Shown here: in pieces, positions 3,263 to 5,112 of the stretch
Layout: each line of letters begins with the position of its first letter
Numbering within the stretch: the stretch's first letter is position 1
NCBI GenBank assembly: GCA_019313025.1
Contig: JAFDCA010000168.1
Span: forward strand, 1 to 5,112
Source of the DNA: Deltaproteobacteria bacterium
Lineage (GTDB): Bacteria > Desulfobacterota > Desulfobacteria > Desulfobacterales > UBA11574
Length of the DNA stretch: 5,112 bases
Direction: 5' to 3'
Program-made: the position numbers and the translations under genes
The notes under the pieces: generated by a model
Told to the model about the DNA's origin: nothing
The model's database searches: none
Seen by the model: the letters and a program-made list of their open reading frames with translations, nothing else

Positions 3263-3500
3263 ATAGATCACAATGGGTGAATATATTTTGCGTCCGATAT
3301 CCTCATCATTGCTTTGATTGCAATGGCGGTGATATCTAACGCTTTTGTTTTCTGCAATGCTTTGCATTTCCTGCATAAATAAAATTCACTTCCCTGAAGC
3401 GCTTACAAGTTACCTTCCTTTAACTATTTTTGTTGATAAACCTTTCTTGAAAAACTCTTAAATTCAATTTGATATTTGAAATATAAGTCTTAGTGATACG
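3263..3500. other. Intergenic stretch with hairpins, no gene seen
   Basis: No frame with a start signal was found. The stretch lies between the converging RHH gene and the methyltransferase-like gene. It holds an imperfect palindrome (3296-3336) and a second small hairpin, AATGC-TTT-GCATT, at 3356-3368. Neither is followed by a T run, so no clear terminator serves either converging gene. GTGAT-TAGCGT-ATCAC (3493-3508, minus-strand reading) spans the methyltransferase stop codon and is too weak to call a terminator. Confidence 0.5.
3296..3336. repeat. Imperfect palindrome
   Basis: GATATC (3296-3301) and GATATC (3331-3336) form the outer 6 bp. A 5-nt mismatched interior follows, then CATTGC (3307-3312) and GCAATG (3320-3325) form an inner 6-bp stem with a 7-nt loop. 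It could be a regulatory site, a remnant of a mobile-element end, or a weak two-way structure between convergent genes. Confidence 0.4.
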
Positions 3501-4106
3501 CTAATCACGTCTGCATAAAAACTCCCTTACACCATTCCGATAAATAAAAGAGTTAACCGTTTGAAATTCTGACAACATGTCTGTAATAATTCTGTTACTG
3601 CGGTAATAACAAGGTAAATCCAGGTGATTTTGAAGGCGAAAGTTTAATCGATAGCTATCCTTAATGACGAAGGAATGGATTTTCGATGGTGTCGATTGCT
3701 CTTCAAAACTAGTTACCATCATCATTCCTCCTGGTTCAAGAGCGGTATGGCAAAGGTTTACTAATCTGCCGATATCATCATCATTTAAATGATCAATAAA
3801 ATCCCACAGATTGATACCATCGAAACTGTTAGGGGCATAATCTAAATGTTCCCACACCTTTTCAGTCGGCAAATCTTTATGCCGGTTCCGGCTTAGTCGT
3901 AAAAACATATCACAGACATAAATCCGCTTTATCCTTTGTGCGAAATAGGTGATATTTTCTTCACAAACGGGCCCCACATCAAGGACCTGAGCTGTCGAGT
4001 ATTTGTTCAGGGTTTCAACATACAGCTGAAGCATCATGCTGGTATAGTCATCAAAGGAGGAACCAGGATGTGAATAATTATGAACTGGTGCAGTTGGAGT
4101 TGTCAA
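3501..4106 (-). CDS. Class I SAM-methyltransferase-like protein (201 aa)
   Basis: The layout fits a small class I Rossmann-fold methyltransferase. Motif I is at about residues 40-52 (QVLDVGPVCEENI), an acidic end of strand 2 at IYVCD (62-66), a motif-IV-like region at SFDGINLWDFIDHL (94-107), and the typical LEPGGMMMV at 123-131. Motif I lacks the usual GxGxG, so SAM binding or catalysis may be altered. The substrate cannot be inferred. The start is TTG at 4106-4104: AGGAG lies 9 nt upstream, an in-frame stop lies two codons farther up, and the first in-frame ATG is residue 24. The SD overlaps the TAG stop of the bactofilin gene, with a 12-nt gap, so the two genes are an operon and probably coupled in translation. 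This suggests a linked role in cell shape or envelope organisation (inference). Confidence 0.78.
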   Translation of the reverse strand: MTTPTAPVHNYSHPGSSFDDYTSMMLQLYVETLNKYSTAQVLDVGPVCEENITYFAQRIKRIYVCDMFLRLSRNRHKDLPTEKVWEHLDYAPNSFDGINLWDFIDHLNDDDIGRLVNLCHTALEPGGMMMVTSFEEQSTPSKIHSFVIKDSYRLNFRLQNHLDLPCYYRSNRIITDMLSEFQTVNSFIYRNGVREFLCRRD

Positions 4107-4118
4107 AAATCAATTCTC

Positions 4119-4637
4119 CTAAGTATCATTTTTGGCCGTTTGGGCCTTTGGCTCATTAAGTGGCTGAGTGGTTGCAACGGTTGTTGATTTTGCTGCTAAT
4201 GCCGTCTTTCTATGAGGCTCTTTTTCAAGTTCGATTGATCCCTTAAAATAGGCACCATCTTCCACCGAGATGCTTTTTGCCTTGATGTCACCCATAAAAT
4301 CGGCCTCTTTGGTGATTTCAACCTTGCCGTGGGTCTTGATATTTCCAATCATTTGGCCGCTGACCTTTACATTCTGGGCATTGATCTCACCTTCTACTCG
4401 CCCCTTTGAACCAATTGTAAAATTATTCTTTTCCATCTCGACGTTACCTTTCATTGAACCCTCAATAACGAGATGTTCCTCTCCGCGAATGTCGCCTTCA
4501 ATGGAGATTTTTTCGCCAATTATTGTTTCTTCTGTTGTTGTTTCTGGGCGCGAAATCGGTGTGACCGTTTTCTGTTCTGTTATTTTGTCATAAACATCGC
4601 CCTTGACATCTTCAGGTTTTTTGCCTTTTTTTAACAT
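4119..4637 (-). CDS. Bactofilin (polymer-forming cytoskeletal protein)
   Basis: The central part, about residues 39-138, is a bactofilin domain: short beta strands with repeated glycine turns such as KISIEGDIRGEEHLVIEGS, GRVEGEINAQNVKVSGQ, GNIKTHGKVEI, FMGDIKAKSISVED and FKGSIEL. These build a right-handed beta helix that polymerises into filaments without nucleotide. Flexible tails flank it: a lysine-rich N-terminus (MLKKGKKPEDVKGD), often a membrane or partner contact in this family, and a Thr/Ala-rich C-terminal tail of about 33 residues. The length of 172 is normal. AAGGAGG 4 nt before the ATG fixes the start. Bactofilins scaffold cell-shape, stalk, polarity or peptidoglycan-modifying machinery. 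Here the only partner is the downstream methyltransferase-like gene; no adjacent M23 peptidase gene is seen. Confidence 0.95.
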   Translation of the reverse strand: MLKKGKKPEDVKGDVYDKITEQKTVTPISRPETTTEETIIGEKISIEGDIRGEEHLVIEGSMKGNVEMEKNNFTIGSKGRVEGEINAQNVKVSGQMIGNIKTHGKVEITKEADFMGDIKAKSISVEDGAYFKGSIELEKEPHRKTALAAKSTTVATTQPLNEPKAQTAKNDT

Positions 4638-4831
4638 GTTGCCTCCTTGCGTCTTTGGTGAACTGTTATCCTATAAAATCCCGGACAAAGTTGGGGTGAT
4701 TCAAAAGCGGGTTTTACCCAAACCCCCGATTCCTTGAAAATACGGTAACCATAATGAAAATTACCATGTCTTCTGTAAGTTAGTGGTACATCAGGAACAA
4801 TCTGTCAACCACAAACAAGAAGAAGGTAGAA
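4638..4831. other. Upstream region of the bactofilin operon
   Basis: The region must hold the bactofilin promoter on the minus strand, but none is convincing. A perfect TTGACA (4808-4803) has no acceptable -10 at 15-19 bp, and TATAGG near the gene has no -35. A small hairpin GGGTTT-TACCC-AAACCC lies at 4709-4725 without a T run. ATGGTAA and ATGGTTA occur as near direct repeats on the minus strand (4746-4768). Confidence 0.4.
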
Positions 4832-4888
4832 ATGAAAAGAATCGGCAAGCAGATCCAAGCTTTCCAAAAGAAGATAAGTGTCGTCTAA
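4832..4888 (+). CDS. Possible short leader peptide (18 aa)
   Basis: The ORF reads MKRIGKQIQAFQKKISVV and would form a basic amphipathic helix. AAGG lies 5 nt before the ATG, one of the better SDs for a tiny ORF here. Its stop lies one base before the ATG of the lipoprotein-like ORF, so it could carry ribosomes to that start, which lacks its own SD. It may also be chance. Confidence 0.3.
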   Translation: MKRIGKQIQAFQKKISVV

Positions 4889-4889
4889 T

Positions 4890-5006
4890 ATGAGATCTTT
4901 GACTTTAAAATCGGTGCTTCTATTGCGGCTGATGCTTTTTGCAGGTTGCACAATGACAAATATACAAAATTTTAGCTTCTCGAAAATTGTGGGTTTCGTG
5001 CCTTAG
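4890..5006 (+). CDS. Short lipoprotein-like ORF (38 aa), perhaps truncated
   Basis: The N-terminus has a basic start (MRSLTLK), a hydrophobic core (SVLLLRLMLF) and a lipobox-like LFAGC with Cys20. It looks like a type II signal peptide that would be cut before Cys20 and anchored in the membrane by lipid. Phe at -3 is tolerated but not typical, and the Arg inside the core is unusual. Only 18 residues follow the Cys before TAG, so this is either a very small lipoprotein or the remains of a larger one. It has no SD and follows the 18-aa ORF by one base. It converges with the minus-strand ORF that ends at 5015. Confidence 0.4.
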   Translation: MRSLTLKSVLLLRLMLFAGCTMTNIQNFSFSKIVGFVP

Positions 5007-5014
5007 TCGAATTT

Positions 5015-5112
5015 TTACAACCTTCCAATTTCGTTGTATAAATCATCTGCCAATCCATTATTTCGGTCAAATTTTTTTTGAATCAAACTAAAAAATGAAA
5101 AAACCGCCATCA
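5015..5112 (-). CDS. C-terminal part of a gene running off the right edge
   Basis: The frame is open from the window edge to TAA at 5017-5015 and reads ...SLIQKKFDRNNGLADDLYNEI, then GRL. The charged, helix-like composition is more protein-like than the plus-strand frame opposite it, which is rich in Phe, Ser and Asn. An ATG occurs at 5110-5108, but the SD region lies outside the window, so a complete 31-residue protein or the tail of a longer one are both possible. The product is not recognised. Confidence 0.42.
   Translation of the reverse strand, partial: MAVFSFFSLIQKKFDRNNGLADDLYNEIGRL

Noticed and set aside
3277..3340. Cysteine-containing frame resembling a zinc ribbon (...HHCFDCNGGDI)
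   Set aside because: No start codon with an SD, a stop directly after, and the sequence coincides with a palindrome; probably chance.
4270..4593. Plus-strand 107-codon frame inside the bactofilin gene
   Set aside because: A shadow of the beta-repeat coding sequence on the other strand.
4709..4725. GGGTTT-TACCC-AAACCC hairpin as a terminator
   Set aside because: Only 6 bp and no T run on either strand.
4785..4808. TTGACA on the minus strand as the bactofilin promoter
   Set aside because: No acceptable -10 hexamer at any normal spacing.
1..5112. CRISPR array, insertion sequence, integrase or known defence system
   Set aside because: No regular repeat-spacer pattern, no transposase or integrase-like protein, and no recognisable defence domain in any frame examined.

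Overview
The window is AT-rich bacterial DNA with few large genes and much intergenic space. Only a handful of products are recognisable: a KhpA-type KH-domain RNA-binding protein, a bactofilin, a SAM-methyltransferase-like protein, a ribbon-helix-helix (RHH) DNA-binding protein and a tRNA-Gly. The KhpA sequence style and the bactofilin suggest a Gram-negative anaerobe of the Desulfobacterota (former Deltaproteobacteria) type. That placement is inference from sequence style, not proven.

Left part (1-1600), mostly minus strand. Reading right to left: an isolated khpA (1433-1203) with its own candidate promoter; a long stretch without a convincing gene (about 783-1202); a tRNA-Gly(UCC) with two stem mismatches (782-710); a six-cysteine 66-residue protein 33 nt after the tRNA (676-476); two very small, closely spaced single-helix membrane ORFs (352-239 and 231-133); and perhaps the start of one more gene at the left edge.

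Middle part (1560-3270). A very good intrinsic terminator with a C(UUCG)G loop closes a minus-strand transcript at 1591-1561. Divergently, a plus-strand extended -10 promoter leads into a foldable leader (about 1700-1800). Three tightly packed small ORFs follow (1870-2043, 2052-2252, 2256-2423). They share an L-x-Y ... G-x-x-x-P-x-x-L pattern and appear to be paralogues; the third carries one in-frame TAG. Next come a promoter-terminator unit of about 70 nt (2468-2571), three tiny hydrophobic ORFs (2586-2865) with a 9-bp inverted repeat that covers one start site, a second promoter-terminator unit (2922-3035), and an orphan RHH protein (3089-3262).

Right part (3500-5112). A bactofilin and a methyltransferase-like gene form a minus-strand operon in which the Shine-Dalgarno (SD) sequence of the second gene overlaps the stop codon of the first. 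Farther right are a short possible lipoprotein ORF on the plus strand and the C-terminal end of a minus-strand ORF that runs to the window edge.

The most unusual material is the collection of tiny ORFs, the repeated layout of promoter, short leader and intrinsic terminator ahead of genes, and the small paralogous triplet with the amber codon. No complete known defence system, mobile element or CRISPR array is visible.
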